From positions 1 through 20,099 of the IMG/VR virus record IMGVR_UViG_3300031222_000261: 20,099 bases of DNA, one strand, 5' to 3'. The number at the start of each line of letters is the position of its first letter. Position 1 is the stretch's first letter. Under the pieces are notes generated by a model. The model was not told the DNA's origin and made no database searches. It was given only the letters and a program-made list of their open reading frames with translations. This DNA is from a virus. Positions 7,340 to 15,127 of this stretch are shown one piece after another. Made by a program: the position numbers and the translations under genes.

Positions 7340-8680
7340 TTACTTATGATTTTTAAGATTGTCTAATTCTTTTACAAGCTCTGTGTATTTATAAATATCA
7401 ATGTCTTTAAACTCGATGTTTAAAATACTATCGACTTTACCTTTTCCTTTTACCGCTAGAGATAAAGTCGCTTGCCCAAAACCCGCTTCAGCGATTAAAG
7501 CTGAAAGTCCTCCAAGATTACCAGTAGTCGGTTTTGATTCCTTAGCTTTATATTCTTCACGTATTTTCTGCTTTTCTTCTTCGTGTTTAAGAATTAAAGA
7601 TTCTTTCATAGCTTTAAATTTTGCCATAGCTTTTTCTTCAATTTCTTCAGTAGCAGAACTCAGACTATCGTGAACAGCTTTTTCTTTAACTTTAACTTTA
7701 GCTTCAGCTTCTTGTTTCTTTTTAGCATCAGCAACAGATTCTTCCTTTTTACGGGCATCTTCTTCTTCTTGTGCTTTCTTTTCAGCTTTTTCTTCAGCTT
7801 CTTCTCTAGCTCGCAATTGAGCTTCCTCATTTGCTTGTTTAGAGTTATCGTCATTTTTATTTACTAGTGGAATATCTTCTATTCCTGAACTTTCTTTTGT
7901 ATCTTCTAAAGACTTAATAAAAGCAACGCTAACAATTCTAGCATTTTTGCCAAACAATTTAATAGCTTCATCATCTTTAACGCTATCCATAACGTAAAGC
8001 TCATAACCTTCTACAGTTGCAAGCTCTTCCCAATCCCCTTCTTCTAATACCAAAAACTTTTCAGGATTCCAGCCATTCTTTTCAAGCCAAGCTTTTTCAG
8101 AATCTGGAAGATCTACTGTCACATTTTCTTGTTCCGGTACATCTGGAGCTTGTTTCAATTCTTCTTCTATTTGCTTTTTCATTTTAGCAACTTTAAAAGA
8201 AGAATATGTGGTAGTCATAGCTTGCCAATCTTCGCTTTCCATTTCAGCCAACTCTTTACCAGTAAATACTTTACCGTCTGGAGTAATTATAGATGGAGTA
8301 TCGTCAATCTCATGATATTCCAAGCCATTCTTTTGAAGAAATTCAAGTCTAGACTTAAACTTATCTTTTGTATCGAGTTTAGAAACAGTCGGTATATCAA
8401 CATTTGGCGAAACATCAGCAACTTTTTGAATATCAGATTTATTTTCTGGTACTTCTGGTGCTTCTTCTTTTGTCTCAAGATGTTTATTCATCCATTCTAT
8501 TTTAACAACCTTAGCGCCTTTGCCAAACGATTTCTCACCTCTAGGAGAAATAGTATAAATGTAATTTTGGTGACCTTTAATTTCTTGTAAAGGCTTTACT
8601 TCTTCTTTGGATAAAATAGTCCAAAGTTTAGTGTCCCAATTCAACATTTCTAAGTAATCTTTAATGCTCATATCTTTCAT
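7340..8680 (-). CDS. triplicated small-domain protein with long coiled coil
   Basis: I recognise no family. The 446 residues divide clearly. Three related units of about 65 residues occur at 9-72, 113-175 and 198-263; the first and third align best (YLEMLNW against WLEKNGW, SFGKGAKVVKIEWM against LFGKNARIVSVAFI), and the second is diverged (FLQKNGL). Linkers after the first two units are similar (APEVPE at 74-79, APDVPE at 178-183). A Glu/Lys/Ala-rich stretch (283-382) reads as a long coiled coil. A small C-terminal domain follows (GNLGGLSALIAEAGFGQA at 387-404, then TLSLAVKGKGKVDSILNIEF). This looks like a scaffold: multivalent binding units on a stalk. It lies directly upstream of pcfK with no gap and may act with PcfK and PcfJ, but that is inference. 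Confidence 0.75.
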   Translation of the reverse strand: MKDMSIKDYLEMLNWDTKLWTILSKEEVKPLQEIKGHQNYIYTISPRGEKSFGKGAKVVKIEWMNKHLETKEEAPEVPENKSDIQKVADVSPNVDIPTVSKLDTKDKFKSRLEFLQKNGLEYHEIDDTPSIITPDGKVFTGKELAEMESEDWQAMTTTYSSFKVAKMKKQIEEELKQAPDVPEQENVTVDLPDSEKAWLEKNGWNPEKFLVLEEGDWEELATVEGYELYVMDSVKDDEAIKLFGKNARIVSVAFIKSLEDTKESSGIEDIPLVNKNDDNSKQANEEAQLRAREEAEEKAEKKAQEEEDARKKEESVADAKKKQEAEAKVKVKEKAVHDSLSSATEEIEEKAMAKFKAMKESLILKHEEEKQKIREEYKAKESKPTTGNLGGLSALIAEAGFGQATLSLAVKGKGKVDSILNIEFKDIDIYKYTELVKELDNLKNHK

Positions 8681-8703
8681 AACGTAAATATTTAGCTAGA
8701 CTT

Positions 8704-8913
8704 TCAAAAGTCTAGCTTTGTTTGTGATTTAATTTTTTTAACCTTAATAGTCTTTTTAGGTTTAGGCTCCCATCTAATTACTAGATGCTTATATATTTCC
8801 CTAAACTTACCTGACTTAACAAATCGGACATTGTATGTATATCTATTCGATTTGATTATTGCAACTTGTTTACCGTGTACTAAGTAAATTCTAGCGCGTT
8901 GTTGGCTAGACAT
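8704..8913 (-). CDS. small basic protein (69 aa)
   Basis: Unrecognised. The 69 residues are strongly basic (IYLVHGKQVAIIKSNRYTYNV, then a Lys-rich tail KPKKTIKVKKIKSQ). The beta-rich N-terminal half could be a small barrel, and the basic tail suggests nucleic-acid contact. The last six residues, QTKLDF, fit the bacterial sliding-clamp-binding hexapeptide pattern Gln-x-x-Leu-x-Phe. The start overlaps the stop of the gene upstream by 8 bases; a 23-base gap separates it from the next gene downstream. Confidence 0.6.
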   Translation of the reverse strand: MSSQQRARIYLVHGKQVAIIKSNRYTYNVRFVKSGKFREIYKHLVIRWEPKPKKTIKVKKIKSQTKLDF

Positions 8914-9334
8914 TGTTCTTTTTTTTATCTATACATTTTGGACAAGACACATGACTTAAATTTTCAATGCTTGCCCAATTAAAGGCAAGCATTGGAGTAC
9001 CACAAAGCGTTGTACTTTGTCCTGAAATACTTATGTGTATTTCGTCGGACCAAACAGCTCCTTTGTTTCCGTAAATATCTTCATTTTTATTCAAATGTTC
9101 TTTTTCAATTTTATTCAAATATTCTTCTGGAATATTCAAACCATAATTTTCAAGATCCATTTTAAGAATGTTGTCTATTGTAGGATAAAACTTTGTTACC
9201 CAATCAAGCTCGGCAACAAAATTATAATTTCTGTCAAAACCTAACGCAGTCTCATGAGTAACACGAGTTCCTTTAGGAACAGTAATGTTTCCATAGTCTC
9301 TAAACTTTACAGTATAATCTTTTCTAGTAACCAT
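8906..9334 (-). CDS. hypothetical protein with C-terminal Cys cluster
   Basis: Unrecognised, 142 residues. The N-terminal part (DYTVKFRDYGNITVPKGTRV) is beta-rich. The C-terminal part has HISISGQSTTLCGTPML (100-116) and then HVSCPKCIDKK (128-138). This Leu-Cys-Gly then Cys-x-x-Cys arrangement is common in small phage and plasmid proteins from Bacteroidota and suggests one zinc site, with C111, C131, C134 and perhaps a His. It overlaps both neighbours (8 and 11 bases), as usual in this array. No catalytic residues can be named. Confidence 0.6.
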   Translation of the reverse strand: MVTRKDYTVKFRDYGNITVPKGTRVTHETALGFDRNYNFVAELDWVTKFYPTIDNILKMDLENYGLNIPEEYLNKIEKEHLNKNEDIYGNKGAVWSDEIHISISGQSTTLCGTPMLAFNWASIENLSHVSCPKCIDKKKNNV

Positions 9335-9536
9335 ATCTTCTAGGTCTTAAATTCACAGTAAATTCTTTGTGCTTTTTAATTTGTTCTATATCTCTAAATC
9401 CATATCTCCAAAACAATATGTATTTTGGAATATCAATACCTTGTAAATTTCTTACAACGGTTCCTTGAGTACTTACATGAAACTTAAAATAAGCTCCTGT
9501 TGGCTGTCTTTTTCTTCCTTTTGTTTCTTTTTTCAT
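9324..9536 (-). CDS. small basic hypothetical protein (70 aa); start uncertain
   Basis: Unrecognised. The frame is open from ATG 9596, but that start would overlap the upstream gene by 58 bases and would add a 20-residue Arg-rich leader. ATG at 9536 lies 2 bases after the stop of the upstream gene and fits the spacing of this array, so I prefer it, giving 70 residues beginning MKKETKGRKRQ. The product is basic and beta-rich (GAYFKFHVSTQGTVVRNLQG) and ends in LRPRRYGY. A nucleic-acid-binding role is possible from charge alone. Confidence 0.5.
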   Translation of the reverse strand: MKKETKGRKRQPTGAYFKFHVSTQGTVVRNLQGIDIPKYILFWRYGFRDIEQIKKHKEFTVNLRPRRYGY

Positions 9537-9538
9537 AA

Positions 9539-9778
9539 CTATAGTAACATGTTTGTTGATACTTCCTCTACGTAAAGTTCTCCTTCTAATAGACAACCTT
9601 GAGTTTGCATTATGTTGCTGAGGTTAAAGATATCATCAGTTGTAATAATTTTATTTTCTTTTTTCGCTTGAGCTTGACAAATGTTTATGTATTCATCTTT
9701 GCTTGTAGCTATTCCAATTAAATCTCTACTGGCAAAGCTGTGCCAGGAGTCTGTCTTGTAAACTATAAATACTTTCAT
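9539..9778 (-). CDS. small hypothetical protein (79 aa)
   Basis: Unrecognised. The 79-residue product begins MKVFIVYKTDSWHSFASRDLIGIATSKDEYI and has a mixed alpha/beta pattern. Proteins opening with a Val/Phe-rich strand, an aromatic loop with Ser or His, then a Gly-Ile-Ala-x-(Ser/Thr) strand and a long charged helix are common among small Bacteroidota phage proteins. It ends in TAG. It is the first gene after the SNF2-gene terminator, and no promoter was found in the 41-base gap, so it may depend on read-through. Confidence 0.6.
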   Translation of the reverse strand: MKVFIVYKTDSWHSFASRDLIGIATSKDEYINICQAQAKKENKIITTDDIFNLSNIMQTQGCLLEGELYVEEVSTNMLL

Positions 9779-9793
9779 AAATTTTAAATTAAA

Positions 9794-9817
9794 AACGCCC
9801 TCCGATTAGAGGGCGTT
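9794..9817 (-). terminator. intrinsic terminator after the SNF2-methyltransferase gene
   Basis: A perfect 9-base-pair stem (AACGCCCTC with GAGGGCGTT) encloses a 6-base loop. On the minus strand a T-tract follows directly. It starts 3 bases past the SNF2 gene stop. The stem is very GC-rich against the AT-rich surroundings. Confidence 0.85.
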
Positions 9818-9819
9818 GA

Positions 9820-12411
9820 TTAAAAATCGATGTGTTCTATTTCATCAAAAAATTCCCCAATGTCTTTACAATGAGTCAAATCAATTTCACGACAATAGTC
9901 ATTTCCTGTGTTTACATGTTCGATGCGAATTATCTTACACATAACACCAGTGCCTGCACGATTAAAAGTAACAGCAGGCAAAAGCATTTCTCCAGTAAGC
10001 CTAAAATTAGCAAATTTTTTATGCTCCATAAGCTTGATTAAATTGTTAGACATTGAAGCTCCATTAGGAACAATAGCAAGTAACCTTGCTCCTTTCCTAG
10101 ATCTTTGCCTCATATGCAATAAAGCTTTTTGAATATGTTCAGCAGCTTGTCTGCTATTCTTTCCAAACGGTGGATTCATAGCTATAAAATCAAACTTGTT
10201 TACCAATGGCAATTCTTCAAATTCCATATTCTCGTGTCTGCCTACACAATTAATAGTCATTTGAGAAAACAACTCTAAGCTCGGCTCCACATATACATTA
10301 CTTGTAGTACCTGGGAACCATCTTCCGATTGCACCGTGGCCAACTGAAGGTTCTAAACCATCTTCGTCTGGTTGAGGATCTAGCCATTGAACCATTTTAT
10401 AACCTAATGGTTCAGGAGTAGCAAAATAATCTTTGCCTTCTGCCGATTTATTTTTGGCATTCTTTTTACCTCTAGAAAAATAATAGGTCTTTGTTTTATC
10501 AAAATCTGATATTTCTATTAAAGCTCTATCATTTTCTTTACCGCCTACACCTTGTTGAAGATTAGGCTTATCCATTGTAGCATTCACATAACCTTCTTTA
10601 AACGCTGTTTCTAAATCTCTAGCAAGGTTGCCCATTGCAAGATTCTCTGCAGTCTTAGCACGTTCAGCAATTTTAGTTGCAAATGCTATCTTTTCAAAGT
10701 TTGTATGTATCACAGGGTATTCAAACATCGCGTTACTCTTTAGTCCGCTTCTGTATATTCTACCTTCTGTCTGAATTGCTTCAGTAGGCGCTACTGGCAA
10801 TGAAAGATTAATTAATACTCTGGGCTTACCGTCTTGATTGTCATGCAAAGAGATGCCTTCTTTACCTGCTTTAGACTGTATAACAATTAAATCATATCCA
10901 GAATTATCATCGTTAAACAATTCTTTGTTCTTCTTCTTTTTCTTTTTGCTAATCGTTCCATTAAACTCTAGCATATCTGGAAACCGTTCTTTAATTGTTG
11001 CTCGGCAATTATTTAAACCTTCTAAAGAAAGATTAGCATATTCTGGATATTCACTGTACCACTCATTTATTTCTCTTTTTAATGGTTGAACATATCCTTT
11101 GTCGTCTTTTTTTGTCAGTTTATCTGCATCAAATCTAAATGGATGCTCTACAGTAGAATGATTATAACTATGAAACACAACTACTTTTCTCCCCAAGTCT
11201 AAATGCTGCTGGATTCTGTCAAGTATTTCCTTAGCTTTTATTGCTTCTAAAAGCTGATTGACATAAATGTAATTGTATTTCTTTTTGACGATTAATCGTT
11301 CCATGTATTTGTACTTTTCGTACACATACTTGTTGTACCACATCTCTATGCCGCTGTTGATAAAGTTTCCTAAATTAGAACTTACAAGCACAAATTCTCT
11401 TGAATAATCATGCTTAAGCTCTAATATTCTAGTTGACATTATGCCTTTCTCAACATGAGTTTCAAAAAAGTTTCGTTCTAACAAACTTTGATCTACACCA
11501 GTCTCTGGAATAGTACATTTGTTGTACCTCATCCTATATCCAAAATGTTCCGTTAGAAACTTATTAAAACCAGAAGCTTCATTATATCTTCCTGAAGGTT
11601 CTTCCTTTTCTATTGTTTCTTCAATATCAAATAAAGCACCATCAGCATACAATATTGATTTATGATAAGCAAATGGAGTAGCAGACAAAAACAATACTTT
11701 AGTTTTTACTACAGTATCATAAGTGAAAGTTTTCATCTGATTCTTCCAAGCATCAAATTGCCAATGATATAATTCATAATCATCTTTAGCTGGATTATAT
11801 ACAGGTCGATCTCCAATAATGTCATAAGCTTTCTCTTTTACTGCAGAAGGCAGGTTTGAAACTACTTTATGTTTTTGCAGATAAGACGTTGCTTGACCCT
11901 TAGAATTTTGATTTAAATAATGCGATTCATCATAAATAATTAAATCCCATACTACATTGTCTAAAGTCTCGTTCTGATGAAAGTTTGCATAAGTAGTTAC
12001 TCTTATATCAAATCCACTATCTTCAATACTTTGAAGCATATATAGATTTAAGTTAAGATGCTTAGCTTCTTCTATCCAATCGAGACATTTCGTTTCAGTA
12101 GGAGTAATGATCAATATGTTTCTGCAGCCTTTAGCACAGAATCTTTTAACAGTACCAAGACCAACAAATGTTTTGCCAGTACCAGTACCATTTGTACATA
12201 AATAACCTTTACCTACTCTGAAACGCTCTTCAATACGTAGAACATCTTCTTGTTGACTATCGTATAATTCAGAAAGCATTTCTTTGATGTTATCAAGATC
12301 TCCTTTTATGTAAGGAACATCGATAACGTTTTCTGTTTTTTTAGAGGTCATTTCCTCTTCGTGAAAATCAAACAAAAACTGCTCTTTTTTATTTGGAGCA
12401 ATATTAGACAT
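9820..12411 (-). CDS. SNF2-family helicase fused to adenine-specific DNA methyltransferase
   Basis: The 863 residues hold two enzymes. The N-terminal SF2/SNF2 motor has Walker A GTGTGKT (75-81), DESH (161-164), the LSATPF motif III, and a C-terminal RecA lobe with QSKAGKEGISLHDNQ, INLSLP and QTEGRIYRSG (motifs V and VI). The C-terminal domain is an S-adenosylmethionine-dependent methyltransferase: EPSVGHGAIG (687-696) is the AdoMet-binding motif I and NPPF (746-749) the catalytic motif of N6-adenine methylases, preceded by the YFATPEPL segment. Helicase-methylase fusions include phage P1 DarB and the Strawberry-notch-like group, linked to antirestriction or modification of incoming DNA. A Lys-rich run (KKKKKKNKE) lies between motor motifs. 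The DUF4313-like gene stop is directly adjacent upstream, and a terminator follows. Both active sites look intact; in vivo role is inferred. Confidence 0.9.
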   Translation of the reverse strand: MSNIAPNKKEQFLFDFHEEEMTSKKTENVIDVPYIKGDLDNIKEMLSELYDSQQEDVLRIEERFRVGKGYLCTNGTGTGKTFVGLGTVKRFCAKGCRNILIITPTETKCLDWIEEAKHLNLNLYMLQSIEDSGFDIRVTTYANFHQNETLDNVVWDLIIYDESHYLNQNSKGQATSYLQKHKVVSNLPSAVKEKAYDIIGDRPVYNPAKDDYELYHWQFDAWKNQMKTFTYDTVVKTKVLFLSATPFAYHKSILYADGALFDIEETIEKEEPSGRYNEASGFNKFLTEHFGYRMRYNKCTIPETGVDQSLLERNFFETHVEKGIMSTRILELKHDYSREFVLVSSNLGNFINSGIEMWYNKYVYEKYKYMERLIVKKKYNYIYVNQLLEAIKAKEILDRIQQHLDLGRKVVVFHSYNHSTVEHPFRFDADKLTKKDDKGYVQPLKREINEWYSEYPEYANLSLEGLNNCRATIKERFPDMLEFNGTISKKKKKKNKELFNDDNSGYDLIVIQSKAGKEGISLHDNQDGKPRVLINLSLPVAPTEAIQTEGRIYRSGLKSNAMFEYPVIHTNFEKIAFATKIAERAKTAENLAMGNLARDLETAFKEGYVNATMDKPNLQQGVGGKENDRALIEISDFDKTKTYYFSRGKKNAKNKSAEGKDYFATPEPLGYKMVQWLDPQPDEDGLEPSVGHGAIGRWFPGTTSNVYVEPSLELFSQMTINCVGRHENMEFEELPLVNKFDFIAMNPPFGKNSRQAAEHIQKALLHMRQRSRKGARLLAIVPNGASMSNNLIKLMEHKKFANFRLTGEMLLPAVTFNRAGTGVMCKIIRIEHVNTGNDYCREIDLTHCKDIGEFFDEIEHIDF

Positions 12412-12738
12412 TTATATTAAGATTTCTACTTGAGTTGCAGTAGAACCATAAGGACCTACTGGAACTTTTATTTTTAAATCTTTTACAATACCAGCTTCTT
12501 CTAAAGCTTCTAGCATACCTTCGTTTTCACTCCATGTTTTAATGTATGCTACATTTTTAGGAAGAATTTCTGATACTATATACTTTCTAAAATCTATACT
12601 TTCTTCTGTTAAATTCACCGTAGCTGTAGCTATCGGTGAATCATCTGATGCATCTACAAGTAGAAGAGCTGTCGCTTTGTTACGATATTCTTTTTTAACT
12701 ACTTTGCAATTCCAATTCTTAAAACTTACTTGTTTCAT
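12412..12738 (-). CDS. DUF4313-like protein
   Basis: The 108-residue product has the pattern I associate with the DUF4313 group from Bacteroidota plasmids, integrative elements and phages: FKNWNCKVVKKEY near the N-terminus, SPIATATVNL (34-43), then IKTWSENEGMLEALEEAGIV (66-85). The function of that group is unknown. The stop is immediately adjacent to the ATG of the SNF2-methyltransferase gene, so the two are probably translated in tandem. A 39-base AT-rich gap lies upstream, with no clear TAnnTTTG box. The family name is from memory of the motif and should be treated as moderate confidence. Confidence 0.65.
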   Translation of the reverse strand: MKQVSFKNWNCKVVKKEYRNKATALLLVDASDDSPIATATVNLTEESIDFRKYIVSEILPKNVAYIKTWSENEGMLEALEEAGIVKDLKIKVPVGPYGSTATQVEILI

Positions 12739-12777
12739 AACCTTGATTTTTAAAATTTATATTTATAATTAATTTAT

Positions 12778-13125
12778 TTAATCTTTAAGTTCGTGATATC
12801 TTAAATACTCTTTAAGCATAGATAAAGCTTCAATAGCTTCTGAATCTTCATTTTTTTCAAAAACTTCTATAATATTACGAATACTAGAAAAATCTTTCCA
12901 ATTTATTTTTGTTTGATGATATAACTTTATTAGACGTTGTTCTCCAATTTCGTTAAGATTTTCAATTTTACCATAAGTGTTTGGTTCATTGTAATTCATA
13001 ACATGATCAACTGGTGAAAAATCTTTCCAATTTTGTATCGGTATTGCACTGTCTATATTTTTAAGCTCATCTTTAGTATAGACTTTTTGCATTATGTCTC
13101 TTTTTGATATTATTGTTTTATACAT
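12778..13125 (-). CDS. hypothetical protein with a repeated NWKDFS motif
   Basis: Unrecognised, 115 residues from ATG 13125, which overlaps the stop of the upstream gene by 8 bases. ATG at 13092 (MQKVYTKDEL) is an alternative with 104 residues. The hexapeptide NWKDFS occurs twice (32-37 and 75-80), each followed by a short helix, suggesting two diverged copies of a small unit of about 43 residues. The C-terminal segment (VFEKNEDSEAIEALSMLKEYLRYH) is helical and acidic. No catalytic pattern is visible. Confidence 0.6.
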   Translation of the reverse strand: MYKTIISKRDIMQKVYTKDELKNIDSAIPIQNWKDFSPVDHVMNYNEPNTYGKIENLNEIGEQRLIKLYHQTKINWKDFSSIRNIIEVFEKNEDSEAIEALSMLKEYLRYHELKD

Positions 13126-13519
13126 TTTCTTCGATTTTAAAATTCTTGTTTATAAATAATTTTTCAACAAATTCTTTTTTAATACCAGGATAGTTTTTAA
13201 CTGCATCCCATGTTGATTCTATATCTCCTGTAAAATATGCTTCATGATTTGCTAGTTCTCTAAGAATAATACCTTCTAAAGTGTTTTCTTTAATGTCTTG
13301 CTGAAGAGAATCATTGTATATTTTGTCAAGTTCTTTCAAAAGCCATTCAGCTTTGTCTGCATTACAAACAAGACCGTTTCCAAGATTAGTAAAATGATCA
13401 GCTTCAGAATGTTTTTTAAAGCCTTCTTTTAATTGTTTTTTACTAAAAGCAAAAAAGGCATTCGCTTGTTCAAATGCCTTTGTTTGTCTGTCTTCCATAT
13501 AATCTTGCAAATATTTCAT
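13118..13519 (-). CDS. DUF7659-like hypothetical protein
   Basis: The 133-residue protein carries motifs shared by a family of small Bacteroidota mobile-element proteins: AFFAFSKKQLKEG (21-33), LGNGLVCN (47-54), and EGIILRELANHEAYFTGDIE (82-101). I recall this family as DUF7659; its function is unknown. The composition is helical with a charged surface. The ATG overlaps the stop of the small gene upstream in an ATGA arrangement, pointing to translational coupling. The family name is given from memory; the motif description is direct. Confidence 0.65.
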   Translation of the reverse strand: MKYLQDYMEDRQTKAFEQANAFFAFSKKQLKEGFKKHSEADHFTNLGNGLVCNADKAEWLLKELDKIYNDSLQQDIKENTLEGIILRELANHEAYFTGDIESTWDAVKNYPGIKKEFVEKLFINKNFKIEENV

Positions 13520-13692
13520 ACTTGATTTATTAATTCATTTTTATTTTTTAAAGCTTCTTTTATAGGCATAAACTCCCCTAACGCATCGATGTTGAATTTG
13601 TCTACAACAATGTACATATCTTCATCGTATGTTTGGCCTTGCCAATCTGGATAACCTTTTTCAAGGTATAACTGAATTCTATATTTTTGCAT
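13516..13692 (-). CDS. small hypothetical protein (58 aa)
   Basis: A short frame fills the gap between two larger genes. It starts with ATG at 13692, 2 bases after the upstream stop, and ends in TGA overlapping the next ATG by 3 of 4 bases (ATGA). The 58-residue product begins MQKYRIQLYLEKGYPDW and contains DEDMYIVVDKF and DALGEFMPIKEAL, a plausible beta-beta-alpha pattern. The exact fit to both neighbours is the main reason to accept it. Confidence 0.65.
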   Translation of the reverse strand: MQKYRIQLYLEKGYPDWQGQTYDEDMYIVVDKFNIDALGEFMPIKEALKNKNELINQV

Positions 13693-13694
13693 AA

Positions 13695-14687
13695 TTAATC
13701 TATCCAGAAATTACCACAATCCTTACACTTATTTCCACAAGGATAATTGTTTATATAGGTCACGTTTCGATGTCTGTAAATATCCATATCTCCAAGCGTA
13801 CAACCTCCTTCTTTGTAAGTCTGATTGTATTTTGCTTCAGCTTGCTGAATCTCTGCATTAACACTCTTTCTTATATCTCCTACATTAGCAGATGTAAGTT
13901 CTACTTTAGTGCTGTCAGCCCAATTAGATACCATGCCAGCAATAGAATACGTCCAGTTGTATTTAATCTCCTTTTCTAGATAAAGATTATCTAAATTAAA
14001 AGGAACAATAAGTGTACTTTGAATATCTGTTTCAAGTATATCTCCGCTTCCTTGAACATGATCAATAATTCCAATCTGATAGTTTTTAAACTGTATGCTT
14101 AAAACCTCATCAGTATCTATAAAATCTTTGATTTCTAATTCAAAATACACAAGTAATTCGCCACCATGTGTAGCATTTTCAATCATAGAATCAATAGCCT
14201 CATCATAATTTGAATTATCAAATATGTTGAGGTGTTTTTTAATTTTAATTCTTTCTGATTTAATTTCAGCTTCTGTCCAATTCCAACTACCAGAGGCCAT
14301 TGTATAGCCTGTGTAGTAATTTGCAACAACTTTTTGTGTAAGCTCTATGAGCTCTTCTAAATTTTCATCTAACATAGGATATTCTATTTCATATCCCATA
14401 TCTTCTAATTGATCAATAACCTCTGAAACATTCGAAGTATCAACCATAAATTTTGATAATTTATCTATGTATTTTTCAACTATTTCAGATCTTAATTGTC
14501 TTTGGCCATCAAATGAAGAATCAATATTTAAATCAAATATTTCTGCTTGCACTTCACATAAATTCCCTCTAATTATTTTAGAGATTTGATCTATACTTAA
14601 TTCTGAATTGTAATCCCAAAACAGCTTGTAAGATGTTTCTTGAATCTCCTTTGTGATCTCGTCAATAATATTCTTGATATTTCTCAT
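13695..14687 (-). CDS. hypothetical protein with C-terminal CxxxC/CxxC cluster
   Basis: Unrecognised, 330 residues. The first 120 are helical and acidic (VEKYIDKLSKFMVDTSNVSEVIDQLEDMGYEI region). The middle (about 120-260) is mixed, with an aromatic YYTGYTMASGSWNW segment and beta-strands. The C-terminus ends with GGCTLGDMDIYRHRN and then YPCGNKCKDCGNFW, giving Cys-x3-Cys-x2-Cys plus an earlier Cys and His, so a zinc site is likely. The last cluster sits at the very C-terminus, like a small nucleic-acid or protein-binding knuckle. It lies 8 bases after the membrane-protein gene upstream. No enzyme signature is visible. Confidence 0.6.
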   Translation of the reverse strand: MRNIKNIIDEITKEIQETSYKLFWDYNSELSIDQISKIIRGNLCEVQAEIFDLNIDSSFDGQRQLRSEIVEKYIDKLSKFMVDTSNVSEVIDQLEDMGYEIEYPMLDENLEELIELTQKVVANYYTGYTMASGSWNWTEAEIKSERIKIKKHLNIFDNSNYDEAIDSMIENATHGGELLVYFELEIKDFIDTDEVLSIQFKNYQIGIIDHVQGSGDILETDIQSTLIVPFNLDNLYLEKEIKYNWTYSIAGMVSNWADSTKVELTSANVGDIRKSVNAEIQQAEAKYNQTYKEGGCTLGDMDIYRHRNVTYINNYPCGNKCKDCGNFWID

Positions 14688-14695
14688 AACCTTGT

Positions 14696-15112
14696 TTAAT
14701 TAAAAATTGCGTAATAAGTAATGTTAAGCACTAAATAAATAATAATAAATATTGCTATATATCTATTTACTATTTGCTTGTGTCGATGCTCTAAAGATCC
14801 TTTACATTCGTAATGGCCTTTAAAATAGCTTTGCTCTTTTTCTTTAATTAATTGCTTTTGACATTTAGTTTCTGTCTGTTTTAATATAACTGAAAACCTC
14901 GTTTTAGCATACTCATATCCCATTTGGAATTGAGTAGCACAGCCCATTTGTTTTTTAATCTCTCCCATTTTTTCTCCAAGTTCTTTATTTGTAAAGTCAA
15001 CTTGAAATTCGTTTGAGATTGCTTCTTTAATTGTAGAATAAGAATTTCCTTCTGCGTACAATTCAAATAATCTATTGTTAATTACTGAATGAAATACTGA
15101 TTTATTTCCCAT
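14696..15112 (-). CDS. C-tail-anchored membrane protein with possible N-terminal helical domain
   Basis: The 138-residue product ends in one strong hydrophobic helix (YIAIFIIIYLVLNITYYAIF, 118-137), so it is probably tail-anchored in the inner membrane with the N-terminal part in the cytoplasm. The N-terminal half contains LYAEGNSYSTIKEAISNEF, which has the rhythm of a helix-turn-helix, then NKELGEKMGEIKKQMG, but this is too weak to call DNA binding. The gene stands directly below a terminator, so it needs its own promoter or read-through; none is obvious in the short gap. Confidence 0.6.
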   Translation of the reverse strand: MGNKSVFHSVINNRLFELYAEGNSYSTIKEAISNEFQVDFTNKELGEKMGEIKKQMGCATQFQMGYEYAKTRFSVILKQTETKCQKQLIKEKEQSYFKGHYECKGSLEHRHKQIVNRYIAIFIIIYLVLNITYYAIFN

Positions 15113-15127
15113 TGTTTTATAAAATAA

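Noticed and set aside
7660-7867. Lys-rich minus frame and Phe-rich plus frame
   Set aside because: Both are out-of-frame readings of the Glu/Lys coiled-coil segment of the 446-residue gene.
8129-8590. 153-codon plus-strand frame
   Set aside because: It is Phe/Ile/Asn-rich, antisense to the repeat-protein gene, without start context or domain pattern; that gene's internal repeats show which frame is selected.
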